A stretch of 64,000 bases of DNA from Charina bottae. Its lineage: Eukaryota; Chordata; Lepidosauria; Squamata; Charinaidae. Under the pieces are notes generated by a model. The model saw only the letters and a list, made by a program, of their open reading frames with translations, had not been told where the DNA came from and did no database searches. The position numbers and the translations under genes are program-made. The DNA is taken from contig JALMGJ010000001.1 in assembly GCA_023362775.1 (NCBI GenBank), positions 61,218,501-61,282,500 of the forward strand, given 5' to 3'. Positions 1-10,866 of the stretch are shown here, one piece after another (the stretch's first letter is position 1; each line of letters begins with the position of its first letter).

Positions 1-208
1 CACACTTTTTAGACATGCATCATTTCGCGACACACTCTTACAGCAGGGCATCATTTCGTGACACACCCTTACAGCAGGGCACAAGGCAGGCACTAGGACC
101 TGCGTGGAATCCTGGCAGGGCAGGTTTGCAGGCAGCAGCAGCCACGACACACCCAGACACTGCAGCCGACACACTAACATGTCCTGACACACAGTTTGGA
201 AAGCTCTG
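1..208 (+). mobile_element. hAT-like non-autonomous element, right end
   Basis: This segment carries several GACACAC motifs and two copies of TTACAGCAGGGCA. It ends with GTTTGGAAAGCTCTG at 194-208, which recurs at 17707-17721 after the same ACACA motif. The reverse complement resembles a hAT-type terminus with subterminal GTGTCGC repeats. The following 8 bases (CTCTACTG) partly fit the hAT target pattern. The left end lies outside the window. Confidence 0.5.
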
Positions 209-469
209 CTCTACTGTCTTTAACTTTTGCAAGTCCACCACAGACACACTTAAGATCAATGGTTACATGAAAGAAACACTATAGTGTAAATTTGAGACAC
301 AACTCTTTATTTAAATATAGTTTTTCCCCACCAGAGTTCAGTTTCTTAAGTTCTTCATTTGTGATACTTAATTATGTTAGTTAAAAGAAGCCAGTGAATT
401 AAGCCCTACTGTGTCTAACTGAAGTGTTAATGTGTTTTCATTACTTTCATGATTTGTTTTTGTTTATAG
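1..469 (+). other. USH2A: USH2A intron (upstream, partial)
   Basis: This is intronic sequence ending at the acceptor before 470. Its left part (1-208) is the tail of a hAT-like element; 209-469 is AT-rich with nothing recognisable. Confidence 0.8.
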
Positions 470-633
470 ATGTCAGCATTGTAATTGTCATCCTGCTGGA
501 GCTATTAATTGGACTTGTCATCCCATTACTGGACAATGTATGTGTAAACAATTTGCAGCTGGCTCAAAATGTGACAACTGTGTTCCCAATGCTAGTAATT
601 TGGATGTCCACAACCTATTTGGCTGCAGTAAAA
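470..633 (+). CDS. USH2A: USH2A internal exon: last laminin EGF-like module
   Basis: This exon of usherin encodes most of a laminin-type EGF-like module, one of the tandem cysteine-rich modules before the fibronectin repeats. Usherin is a large extracellular/transmembrane protein of photoreceptor periciliary membranes and hair-cell ankle links. The acceptor is the AG at 468-469 after a T-rich tract; the donor GTGAG starts at 634. Codons begin at 471 and the exon ends one base into a codon. The translation has nine cysteines with laminin-EGF spacing (C-x-x-C-x-C near the start), the segment CNCHPAGAIN, an N-W-T glycosylation sequon and a terminal GCSK. This closely matches my recollection of human usherin just before FN3-1. 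The apparent 74-residue ORF over the same bases is in another frame and is spurious. The exon joins in phase to 6739. Confidence 0.95.
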
Positions 634-1023
634 GTGAGTGGTTATTGATTTGCATTTCTTTCAGATGAATGGGTCTTATTAGTTTAATGATTGTTATAAC
701 AATATAATTATAATTCTTAAAATTGATATTGCTCACAATAAAATGTATTAATCCCCCAATATTAATATATTTGGAGGTACATTTTGGAATTTGAGATTCT
801 AGATGACCATTTATATGTATGTAATACATGTATATATGTAATTCATGTATCCATTTGTATGTAATCCATGACAGCATGGATTTGGGTATCAGTGAAAGGA
901 AACATTTATAATGGTGGATCAAATTGGAACCCTGAAGTTTGACTAAAAGTGCCCTGTTCATACTATCAATTCTACACTAAGTTGAAATCGGTGCAAGCAT
1001 ATAGTAAACGTTTTGCTGGAATC

Positions 1024-1057
1024 AATATATATATACTGTATATATATATATATATAT

Positions 1058-1103
<46 letters not shown>

Positions 1104-1190
1104 ACACAAACACACACACACACACATATATATACACACATATACATATACATATACATATACATACACACACAAACGCACACACGCCAC
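1024..1190. repeat. TA/CA compound microsatellite
   Basis: Alternating TA, CA and CATA runs. The apparent ORFs across it on both strands are low-complexity artefacts. Confidence 0.97.
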
Positions 1191-1569
1191 CATAAAATTG
1201 TTTGCCTATATGTATAGGACCTCTTTTATTTTTCCTGATTGGTATTTAGGTGGTACAGTTATGGATTTGATTGGTTTCCAGAAGATGCTTGGGAATTTCT
1301 CCAACAACCTGCCCAGCAAGTCAGTTGAGGGAGTGGTTCACCAGTAGCAAGAGGTGACAACCCTATTAATATAACTGTAATGGGCCGTAGGAATAAGCTT
1401 GAGGAACAGGAGGAAGAGCTGCAACCAGACAACAGTCAGATAAAAGAAATTTGAGTCCAAGGCAGAAATATAATTTGAGAAAACATCTCAGACTTGATCC
1501 TCCCTAGTTCTCATGAAGATAAAGGGATGGAGGGGAGAAGTGCATTGAGACTGGCAAGATTGATGTCAG

Positions 1570-1675
1570 CCCTTTGAGTTAGCCCAGACTAGGAAACCAA
1601 AGTTATGAATGCCAATACTACTTCTATTATAAGCTTACAGTAACAGAATCTTACAAGTCTGAATACACATTGAAA
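1570..1675. repeat. Unclassified interspersed repeat, copy A
   Basis: About 100 bp similar to 17817-17920 and 59893-59990. Shared landmarks are AGGAAACCAA, a stretch close to TTTTATTGAGA, and ACAGTAACAG followed by ATCTTGCAAGTCTG-like sequence. The family is not recognised. An L2-like relic follows directly. Confidence 0.5.
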
Positions 1676-1689
1676 GTCTTGCCCTGGGG

Positions 1690-2530
1690 GCTGTGAGGCT
1701 CTGGATGGGAAAAAGTAGGATTAAACTGAACCTTAGCAAGACAGAAGCACCGTTTGTACATCAGGGTTCCCCTCTGGTCCCAGTGGTGGCTCTGGGTGGG
1801 TTGCACTACCATTGAAGGAGCAGGTCCACCACTTGGGGGTCCTCCTGGACTTTTGGATCCTGCTGAATAGCAGATGGAAGCCATGGCCAGGGGGCCTTTG
1901 GCTGAGCTTTAGCCGGTGCACCAGTCGTGGCCTTATCTGTGATGTGAGGACCTTATTACATTGTCTCATGCCCTCATCACCACCCATTTAGACTACCACA
2001 TGGAGCTGCCTTCACAGATAAACCAGAAGCCTCATTTGCTGCAAAATGCAATGGCCTGAGTGCTCAATAGCAGTTGCTATATTACACCTGTACTGTGGGC
2101 CCTGCATGGGCTCCCTGTTAGCTTCCAAATACAATTCAAAGTGTTGGTTTAAGGCTTAAACTTTAAGTGATACAACCTTTTCTGGCTTGGGTCCAAGTTA
2201 CTTACAGGACCAATGTCCCCACTGGAGGCAGGCCCACCAGGAGAAGCACATGGTTGTTTTCCATTGCATGAGGTTGAGGGGGTTGAAGCCCAGAAATGTT
2301 CCTTTTCTGTGTTAGGGTCATTCCTTTGCAAAGGCTTCCCATTAGAAGTTCAATTACCTCTGACATTATCTTCCTTCCAGAATAAGTTGAAGATGGAACT
2401 CTTCCAGAGGGCATTTAGGGTATAACACCACCTATTTGTTGTTGTAGGGTTGTTGTTTTTTCCTTTAGGTATTGGGTTTTGTTTTGTTTTTTGTATTATT
2501 ATACATTTTGTGTTTTAAGTTTGAACTGTT
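1690..2530 (+). mobile_element. Degraded L2-type LINE relic
   Basis: Translation in broken frames recovers pieces of the L2 reverse transcriptase C-terminal half: KLNLSKTEA, LGVLLDFWILL, and a LHGLPVSFQIQFKVLV-like segment near 2100-2150. These correspond to segments in the better preserved copies at 57560-59035 and 46150-47010. It has many stops and frame changes and is ancient. Confidence 0.65.
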
Positions 2531-4043
2531 GAGAGTGGAGCATTAATTGACAAACAAATAAGTAAGATATAAAATAAGCTATTCAGTGTACGTGTAAAAC
2601 GAAGAAGAAAAAATGAAATGGGTATGATTTCCAATTATTTTAAAAAAGGCTTGCACAAGAGTACCTCCTGGTCAATTGTGCATTGCCATGATCCTATTCA
2701 TGCTTCCCTAAAATGTTTCATTGAACCCTATGGAGTTAGCTCTGAGTAGAGATGTTGTAAGCGTCAAGACCCTAGCAGCCACTTATTACCAAGAAAGCTA
2801 GATTCTCACCAAGTCTTATTAACTGGATTTATTGAAAGGGAGAAAGGGATTTAAATTACAGAAAACTTGGTAACAAGATGCCTTTATTTTAGCACTCCAT
2901 TTACCTTTAAGTAATGTGGGCATTCCAAGATCTTCTTGCTACCTTCTTGTTGATGCAGTGGGGAGATGGCTACCCATTTTCCAGATGAAAAAAGAGTAAG
3001 CGGGTGCAATAAGGAATGAACTTGTAGTATTTTGCGAACTGTCATTCTCTTTCCCAGGTACTGAGAAATCCATTATATCAGGACTTAACTGTATATTAAG
3101 TAACTGATTGAGTAGAAGTCTAGAGCTTTGCAGTCCAACAATCCCACCTCCAAATTACACCCAGACAATGGGAGGAGCACAAAGGTCCAGCATCAGTATC
3201 AGGATTGACGCAGACATGCTCAGGCCCAATGCAGCTAATACTGCCCTCTGTCATCATCATTTATTTTACTTAAACATGTAGAAATATGTAATTCTCAATT
3301 GTGGTTGACTAGGCATTTACAGACATGGTACTTATTCCAAAATAATATTCGTAGTATTGTAAAAGGGAATGGTTTTCCCTTCATGCCCCACCTCTTCCCT
3401 CTTAATATCTAAGTGATAGTTATGAACTCAAAATTACAGGTTGTAGCTCCAATTTCTGAATTTACAAAAGCAAGGCTTTGGATACAGTAGGGACATGTAT
3501 AAGTTTTATAGCTACTGACATGCACGAAGATCTTGTGTTCCCATATTTAGATTGCTGGCAACATTTAATCTGCCTGGATTTACATAATAATTTGCCCTTT
3601 GTTGCTGGTTTCCTCTGTCTAATTCTATGTAATTTCCATTATTCTTTCAAAGCTGAACTTGATAAAATTTAAGTGAGATTAGAATCTGATATAGTGGCAG
3701 TAAAATAATTAATTATTACATACATTAGCCATATGAAAAGAAACCCTTCTCTTCAACAAAATTATAATATAATCTAATTTTTCATCAGTATAACTCTCAT
3801 ACTATATCCTTGTACTCTGTTAGATAAACATTAAACTGACATCAAAAGCAGTTTGATGGAAATATGTACTGTGAAAATGCAATGTACTAAAATGCAAATT
3901 TAAAGGTTAGAAAGTAGTTTCCTAAATACTGTGAGTGTAGCACTGCTTTGTAGCATCATCAGCACTCTAAGAAATGCACTGACAACCCATGAAACAGTTA
4001 GCAGCTGAATCTGAATTGTTGAAGGAGGTAATTTTGGAAGTTT

Positions 4044-4372
4044 GGTCTAGTGGTTAAGGTGCTGGGCTAGAAACCAGGAGACTGTGAGTTCTAGTCCCAC
4101 CTTAAGCATGAAAACCAGCTGGGTGACCTTGGGCCAGTCCCTGTCTCTCAGGCCTAGGAAGGAGCCAATGGCAAGCCAGGAGACTCTGAGTTCTAGTCCC
4201 GCCTTAGGCATGAAAGCAAGCTAGGTGACCTTGGGCCAGTCACTCTCTCTCAGCCCAACTCTCCTCATAGGGTGGCTGTTGTGGGGAAAATAGGAGGAGG
4301 AAGGAGTATTAGGTATGTTCGCCACCTTGAGTTATTTATAAAAATAATAAAGGCGGGATAGAAAATTTAAAT
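4044..4372 (+). mobile_element. tRNA-derived CORE-SINE (MIR-like), partly dimeric
   Basis: The head GTCTAGTGGTTAAGGTGCTG and GAGTTCTAGTCCC are the A and B boxes of a tRNA-derived promoter. They are followed by the MIR-type core GGTGACCTTGGGCCAGTC. The unit from CCAGGAGACT through this core occurs twice (about 4074-4140 and 4178-4245). The tail is CCTTGAGTTATTTATAAAAA followed by an A/T-rich end. A second copy lies at 32694. Confidence 0.85.
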
Positions 4373-5499
4373 TTTTTTTAAAAAAATTCTGAAATTCTTA
4401 TTTTTAGATGTTGCTGCTGCTGCTACTTGCAGTGAAAGAAAAAACAAAGAAACAGACAAAAATACAAACGAGGGAGGAAGATGCTGTGCTACTGTCATTG
4501 CTAATGATGAACCCCATTTTCAAGGCACTCTTAAGAAATATAGTATTTTCTCCCTCTCCCCAATTTCCCTATCCACAACTAGGGTAATAATTAATCATTT
4601 GCGTATAGGTTTACATCCCAAATAAGGCCCCTATGCAAGTGAACAGAGATAGCTAACATGCCAGGGAGGAAATTCTTAAATTTGTGCTAAGCTAGAAGAA
4701 CAAAGACAAATGTGGTTCATTTCTATAATATTCTGTAATTGCCTTTGTTTCACAGTAATAATTATGGAAGTGAGGAGTTTATATTAAGTGATGCTCCTAC
4801 ATAAACCTAAGACATATAATAGTAATACTACTAATTATAATAATAACAACAAAACTTGCTAATAATTGTGTTTCAAACTGTATAAATAATTTCAAATTTT
4901 AAAAATGGAATAGTAACCTTAAATAGGAATATAAATTTAAATTTAAAATATCAATGCCAGGAAGAAAAATCTGGGAAGACAATGTGTTTTATAAAGACAA
5001 CCCTAGCCACAAGGCTCTATTTTCTTCAGTCTGCTGGAGATGATTAATACAGTTGACTGATTTAATACTTGATAAAGACACCCACTTTCATAGAAAAAAG
5101 AGACATTTTAATTAAACAATAAAATTACGCTAGAACATCCAAGCTCTTGGTAACTGGTCATTTTTGAGCCTGTGTTATACCTGCTGTTTTGGGAATAGCT
5201 TGCATATTTAACAACTAAAGGAAGATCAACCTTATGAATGTCTGTAAGAAAAATATAGAACCCTTATTTTGGGTGAAATGGATTTATCTATTTGGTAGTG
5301 TGCTGCCTGTTATTATGTGGGCATATATAGCACAGCTTTGAAGCCAAAAGCAATGAAGTTATTTTGAAATACGATTCATGTTGTTCATGTATAGAACAAT
5401 GCTGTGGTAATGCTGGAGGAAGGCAATAGTTATTTTTGTCCCTGAGTGTGAGCTCTACCTTCTAATGACTGTACATCAAGCACAATTGGTATCTACTCT

Positions 5500-6125
5500 T
5501 GTTATCTACTCTTGGTATCTATGAACACCAGGCCAAGGAAATCTTCAAACAGAGAGTTTTGGATACTAGTGCCCAAACTGATGTAGAGCTGCTTGCAAGT
5601 TTTAGAACTTTAAAATGGTTGGCCAGGACAAAATGAAGTTCCAAATAGAAAAATATCTGACAAAGAATAGTCCTTACCAGAGCACGATTTGAGTTGCTGG
5701 ACTCCATGGTAAAGTATGGACAATTCCACTATGTGCCATATGATGACAGAAAGTGTATCTGTGGAGCTCCAGACATAGAAGGCATTGCACATGTCTTGTT
5801 TGAACATCAATTATATGCTCCAATTATATGGATAAAACAAACTTTTGGGACCTCAACAATATATTGTCCTACCTCTTTCAGGGTACTAATAAATATGTAG
5901 CCAGCAGAACTGTCAAATTTATAGTTAAAGCTGTTCAGCTAAGAACTCGTTACAGTACATAGAACAGATCAGGGCCACATGTAAAGATGATGCATTCATT
6001 TGAATACACTTTGTTCTGTACTTTGGTGCATTTATACTTATTTTATCCTTTTGTTAGCTGATGCTTTTGTTGTGTCTTGATATGGTCAACTGACTAACCA
6101 AGAAATTGTTTATTGTATTAGGAAT
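5500..6125 (+). mobile_element. Old LINE 3'-end fragment, clade unassigned
   Basis: A short reading frame at 5694-5899 contains CICGAPDIEGIAHVLFE, resembling the C-terminal zinc-knuckle region (C-x-C ... H ... C) of some non-LTR retrotransposon polymerases. The last residue expected to be Cys is His here. The sequence near 6076-6118 (ATGGTCAACTGACTAACCAA then TTTATTG) resembles the tail at 23055-23100 on the opposite strand (ATTTATTACGGTCACTGACC). Clade assignment is uncertain. Confidence 0.4.
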
Positions 6126-6738
6126 ATGCAGAAGCACATATGAAGACCCTCTTTTCAAATCATTGAAACAGCTGCATCTTTTCTCAGGCACATGTAGCTG
6201 CTTCAGAAAGTGTTCCAAGCTGTCTCTACATGGCAACAATGGTTTGAAGGGAGGGGCTTTATATGCCCTTCCACACGTTATAAAGCACCTATTTTGAATG
6301 ATTTGCAGAACCTTGGAATCCATGTTGGTGGTTTTCCAGATCAAATGATGCACTGGCTCATATGTAGAAGTTCCTTTGAAGAAAACTGAATTCAACGTGC
6401 AGGCATTATATGGGGAGATATAATGCTGAGGGCATGGTTGGCACATGACCTTCCTCAGGTTTCATCCTGTGAATAGAAACATTTGAACAATAATTGTTCT
6501 GTATCTATAGTTTCCCATGTATGTTTGTTAACTAGTTTGACATGCAAATTTGGTTTGTAACTAGGCTAAAGCTTTCTTGTATGAAAAGTACTGTAGGTCC
6601 TGAAATAGTAGGTCTTCTTAATGAAGCACAGATGAACTATATTTTGTGGCTTGATGACAATTTTTTCCTTAATAGGATGCATTTCAGTTTATCAAACTGT
6701 ATAGCAATTGTCTCCTTTTAATCTTCATTTTAATCTAG

Positions 6739-6897
6739 CTCCTTCCCAGCAGCCTCCACCACAAGGGCGGGTTCTAAATTCTTCAGCTATTAGACTCACT
6801 TGGAATCCACCTGATTCTCCAAATTCAAACTGGCTTGCTTACAAACTCTACAGAAATGAGACTCATATCTACACAACAGAGGACTACTATCCTTATA
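6739..6897 (+). CDS. USH2A: USH2A internal exon: first half of FN3 module 1
   Basis: This exon encodes the N-terminal half of the first fibronectin type III module of usherin. The acceptor AG is at 6737-6738 and the donor GTGAGT starts at 6898. It opens with two bases completing the Thr codon split from the previous exon and closes one base into a Ser codon. The translation begins TPSQQPPPQGRV and contains LTWNPPDSPN, the usual FN3 B-strand tryptophan and proline pair, then IYTTEDYYPYS. These segments match human usherin (QQPPPRG, WSPPDSPN, IYTTEDQYPYS, from memory). FN3 modules here are extracellular beta-sandwiches that form the long usherin stalk. Confidence 0.95.
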
Positions 6898-7484
6898 GTG
6901 AGTGGTCATTAGTACTGTATATGCTTTTATAATTAGTTTACTTTGAGAGTGTCTTTTATTCATCATTCATTTTATTCTCAATTGGAGCACTGTGTAACAT
7001 GTTCTTCCACATATAATAATATCTTGGCTGTGTTTTTCACACATCAAATAAATATAATTTCAAGATTTTCTTTGTGGGTTTTTAAGTCACATTTTCTTCT
7101 TTGACCCCAATCTATCTGCTGATGCTGCTGCAGTTTCTAAATCAACATAACATATGTTATGTGTGACGAAACTTCTAGCCTGTTTATTCAATTCATATTT
7201 TTTAAAACACTTGTTATATTAGGTTTCTGGGGATGGAAAAACAGGCAGACTTACTTCAGCTCAGATCCTAAAATGTTTACATTTTTTGTCATTCAGATGC
7301 CAAGTGATGCTTTATTCTTTTATATACTGTATGCTAATTTGCTACCCATAGGATTCATACAATTAGAATTAGATTTTGGCATATACCGTTTGACATAAAT
7401 ATGCTGAGAAAATTAAAACAAAAAGAATATTCATACATCTGAATAGAGTGGGAAAAGGGACAAGAACTTTCCTGACTTGTACAG

Positions 7485-7508
7485 ACACACACACACACAC
7501 ACACACAC
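7485..7508. repeat. (CA)n microsatellite
   Basis: About 12 CA units just left of a Sauria SINE. Confidence 0.95.
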
Positions 7509-7524
7509 TTACTTCTCTAGGTTA

Positions 7525-7848
7525 AAGGTAAAGGTTCCCCCCGCACATTTGTGCAGTCGTGTCCGACTCTAGGGGCCGGTGCTCATCTCCGTTTGTTAGC
7601 CGAAGAGCCAGCGTTGTCCAAAGACGCTTCCGCAGTCATGTGGCTGGCATGATGTGCGCGGAATGCTGTTACCTTCCCACTGAAGTGGTACCTATTCATC
7701 TACTTGCATTTGCATGCTTTCGAATTGCTAGGTTGGCATGAGCTGGGGCGAGTGCGGGAGCTCACTCCGTCACGCGAGGCTAGGGATTCGAACCTCCGAA
7801 CTTGCGATCAACAAGCCTGGCGTCTTACCCGCTGAGCCACCACGCCCC
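7525..7848 (-). mobile_element. Sauria SINE, full length
   Basis: On the minus strand this reads as a tRNA-like head (GTGGCTCAGCGGGTAAGACG, GGTTCGAATCCCTAGCC), a body containing GCATGCAAATGCAAGTAGAT, and a BovB-like tail (GAGTCGGACACGACTG) ending in repeated ACCTTT. It is flanked by TTCTCTA(G/A)GTTA at 7513-7524 and 7849-7860, a 12-bp TSD with one mismatch. Sauria SINEs are mobilised by BovB through the shared tail. Confidence 0.95.
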
Positions 7849-7937
7849 TTCTCTAAGTTACAGTGAGGCTTATTGTTACAGTACTTTTCAATTAATATAC
7901 ATTTAACAAATTAATATTCAGTATTTATGTGTGTATG

Positions 7938-7962
7938 CACACACACACACACACACACACAC
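7938..7962. repeat. (CA)n microsatellite
   Basis: Thirteen CA units. Confidence 0.95.
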
Positions 7963-8966
7963 TGGCCTTAGCTTATCAAACTATACATACATTTCTTTAC
8001 AGAGGTTTCTGCAGGCTCTTAACTGTCCCAAGTGCTCCCTCCCTGATTCACCCAGGTGTTCCTTATCTCTACTTCGATATGCTCACTCGTGAGACAGTTT
8101 CAGTACTTTCACTTCTCAGGCTTGCTTCTAGCCCAGAGAGGAGAAGGGAAAGAGGGGAAAATAGCTCTTTGCTGAGCTTCTTGAATTCCAGCACCTTGGT
8201 CAAACTTTCCTCACTGACTCCCAGTCAATCCTTCCAAATGTAGCAGTCCACCAGCTCTGCAGATCTCTCTTTCTGATCTTGCTTGCTTGTGCTGGGCCAT
8301 CAGCTGCAGATTCTTCTTCCAACTGTGCCTGGATTCACACAGCAGCTCCAGTCCACACAGCACAAATACAACACCAGCGATGTCCAACAGCCACTAACAG
8401 CCTCTTCCATTGCCTAAGAGATCTGTCCTCTGCATATTTCCATCAAAAGGCAGGTATGTCCACTCCCAAGGTCTTAATTAGGCAGGAAACATCTAGGTGT
8501 TTACATGACACTTTGAATAGTGCTGGCAAATAGACAGAATCCCTAAACTTTGAGACCAATGTATAGCTGTGTCCCAATCACGACATCCTGCCCTGCCCTA
8601 CGTAGTCTTTTAGAATATTCTGTGGGTGTTTTTTCAAGGTCCCATTAACATATATAAGCAGTTGCTCTTATAACAGTAAATACTGGTTGCCTAATCATAG
8701 ACTGATATAGACTTCTTCAATGAATAATTAATTTCTAAAGCCCAAACTGAATGCGTATGTGTGACTAGATAGATAAATAATCTGATATTTTCTGGCAAAC
8801 GTCATTAATTATATGAATCCTAAGGAAAAAGTGTTGATGCTGCAAAATTCTTAGGTTTATGGCTATTCTCAGGATGTATATAGCATTTATATTGCACACA
8901 ACCACCTAAATACTGCTGCCTGCATAGAAGTCCTAGTCTGAATAACAGTCTCATATTACAAATAAA

Positions 8967-9215
8967 GGGGTGCGATGGCTCAGTGGTTAAGACGCCAGGC
9001 TTGTTGATCGGAAGGTTGGCGGTTCGAGACCTGAGCGCTGCGTGACGGAGTGAGCTCCCGCACTAGCTCCAGATCTTGCCAACCTAGCAATTTGAAAGCA
9101 TGCAAATGCAAGTAGATAAATAGGTACCACTTTGGTGGGATGGTAACAGCATTCTGCGTGCATCATGCCAGCCACATGACTGCGGAAGCGTCTTCAGACA
9201 GTGCTGGCTCTTCGG
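8967..9215 (+). mobile_element. Sauria SINE, 5' part (split by L1)
   Basis: This is the tRNA-like head and body of a Sauria SINE (GATGGCTCAGTGGTTAAGAC, GCATGCAAATGCAAGTAGAT), interrupted at CTGGCTCTTCGG by an L1. The SINE's own TSD, TATTACAAATA, is at 8954-8964 and 14702-14712, on either side of the whole nested structure. The 3' part resumes at 14616. Confidence 0.95.
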
Positions 9216-9993
9216 AGTTTCGAGGCGACTTCCGGGTGAGCTGCGATGGCGAACAGATGCGGAAAAGACAAGCTCCACTGAAAGGGAAAGCGCTCCGTTG
9301 AAACTGACGATCTCGCCGAAGGAGAGAGGAGTGAGACCGCACAGAAGAGTGGAGGAGAACTCTTCTGAAAAGAATTTCGGCTGTTACGGAGGGGAACGAG
9401 TCGGGCAAGTGTTCGTTTTGTCTTGTGTTAATGTGAGTCCTTGCCGGATATATATGGAGGCTCGTGAAACCGAGTGACAAGAAAGAAGAAAGCATTTCAA
9501 CGGGCGAAGTTGGATTATATATCTAACGGGTTTGCTATCCTAGCCATACACTGTAGCGAATAACTAAAAGAAAAAAAAAAGTGGAAATTTCTTAACGAAG
9601 GACAAATAAAAGACTCAGTAAAGACTCATTTGCTTCCTATAAAACTGAGTTCTAATTAATTAATTAATTAAAGTGGCCATTTTGAGTATATTGTATCAGT
9701 ACTTTTAAATGTTTGACTAGAAATATTAAGAATATATATAAGTAGAGAAATATTAAGAATATATAGTATATAAGTAGAGAAAAATAATGTAACTAAAAAT
9801 CTTCTTTTGTTTTTTTTCCTCTTTGCTTTAGGTAAATATATATTATAGAAGTATAGAATAGATTGTACAGAATAGATTGTTTAAGAAAAATATTGACTTA
9901 AGTATGTTGTAGAAATAATTGACCATAGCTTTTGGTGTGGAAATATATAGATAAAAATATAGTTTAAAAATAGAAGTTTTCTTTTCTCTGACA

Positions 9994-10775
9994 TTGGATA
10001 AGACAATTATGGCTACAAAAAGAATACTAAGAAAAGGATCAGACACATCAGAAGGAGAAGGTCTCAAGGCGTTATTTGATGAATTTACTACAAAATCAAC
10101 AGAGACTATAACTCAAACTGTTAAAAAGGTACTTGAAGAAAAATTAGATGGTCTGGAAAAAAAATTGGACCAAAAACTGGACATAATAGAAAGAAAACTT
10201 AAGACTGAAATCCAAGAAGTCAAGAAACAGACTGATATTTGTGAAAAAAGAAGAGAAGAGGAAGAGGAACGTATAGTCTTATTAGAATTGAAGGAAAAAG
10301 AGCACTATATAAGAATAAGAGGTGTGGCGGAGGATAAAGAGGAGAATATAAAAGGAATATTAATACAAATGATTGCAGACTTGGTTGAGTGGGAAGAGGA
10401 AAAAATAGAGGAAGAAATCAAAAAAATATATAGAGTAAACTCACAATATGCCAAAATCAATAAAAAACCAAGGGATATACTTATAGAATTCTCAAAAAAA
10501 AATAAAAAAAAAAATACAGAGACATGGTAATCCAGGCTACATACAATAAAAAAATTGAAGTGGAAGGTGAAGCAGTAACCATATTTAAAGAGATTCCGGG
10601 GAAAATTCTTAAAAAAAGAAAAGAATATAAATTCCTAACAGACATATTGAAGAAGAACGAAATAAATTTTAGATGGGAAAATACTGAAGGACTAAATTTG
10701 TTGTACAAGGGACAAAGATACAGGTTAAATTCCATATTTAAAGCAAAAGAATTTTACAAAAAATTAGAGAAATAA
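9994..10775 (+). pseudogene. L1 ORF1 (RNA-binding chaperone), frameshifted
   Basis: ORF1p coats L1 RNA as a trimer. The first part (9994-10527) has a lysine/glutamate-rich coiled coil at about residues 30-95 with heptad-like LDGLEKKLDQKLDIIERKL. An RRM-type segment follows, beginning near IRIRGVAED. The frame breaks in an A-rich run at about 10494-10517. The C-terminal domain continues in another frame at 10524-10775 (NKKIEVEGEAV, INFRWENTEG, YRLNSIFKAKEFYKKLEK). An alternative start is the second Met, at 10009. The break at a homopolymer could be a real indel or a sequencing error. Confidence 0.85.
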
Positions 10776-10866
10776 TTGGGAAATAAGAAAGAGCAACCAA
10801 AAGAACAGGAATAAGGTTAAAAGAATATAAAGTGGGAAAAATAGGCAAAATTGGAAAGTATAGGAA

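Larger units (their letters stand above)
634..6738 (+). other. USH2A: USH2A intron 1 of the window
   Basis: This 6.1-kb intron holds a TA/CA microsatellite (1024-1190), a small unclassified repeat (1570-1675), an L2-type LINE relic (1690-2530), a dimeric CORE-SINE (4044-4372) and an old LINE fragment (5500-6125). The stretches 2530-4040, 4373-5500 and 6125-6738 are AT-rich and I see nothing in them. Confidence 0.85.

Noticed and set aside
518..961. 147-codon minus-strand frame overlapping the first USH2A exon
   Set aside because: It is the shadow of the laminin-EGF exon and AT-rich intron; no recognisable protein features.
949..1347. Long open frames over the TA/CA repeat
   Set aside because: Low-complexity translation of a microsatellite.
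3478..3672. 64-codon plus-strand frame
   Set aside because: No recognised domain, no splice sites matching usherin, in AT-rich intron; likely chance.
7559..7741. Reading frames across Sauria SINEs (also at 8987, 31567, 51089)
   Set aside because: The same frame recurs in every SINE copy; it is a by-product of the SINE body and not a gene.
8967..9040. tRNA genes at SINE heads (also 4044, 28509, 51015)
   Set aside because: A and B box motifs are present, but the bodies continue into SINE sequence and have no full cloverleaf.
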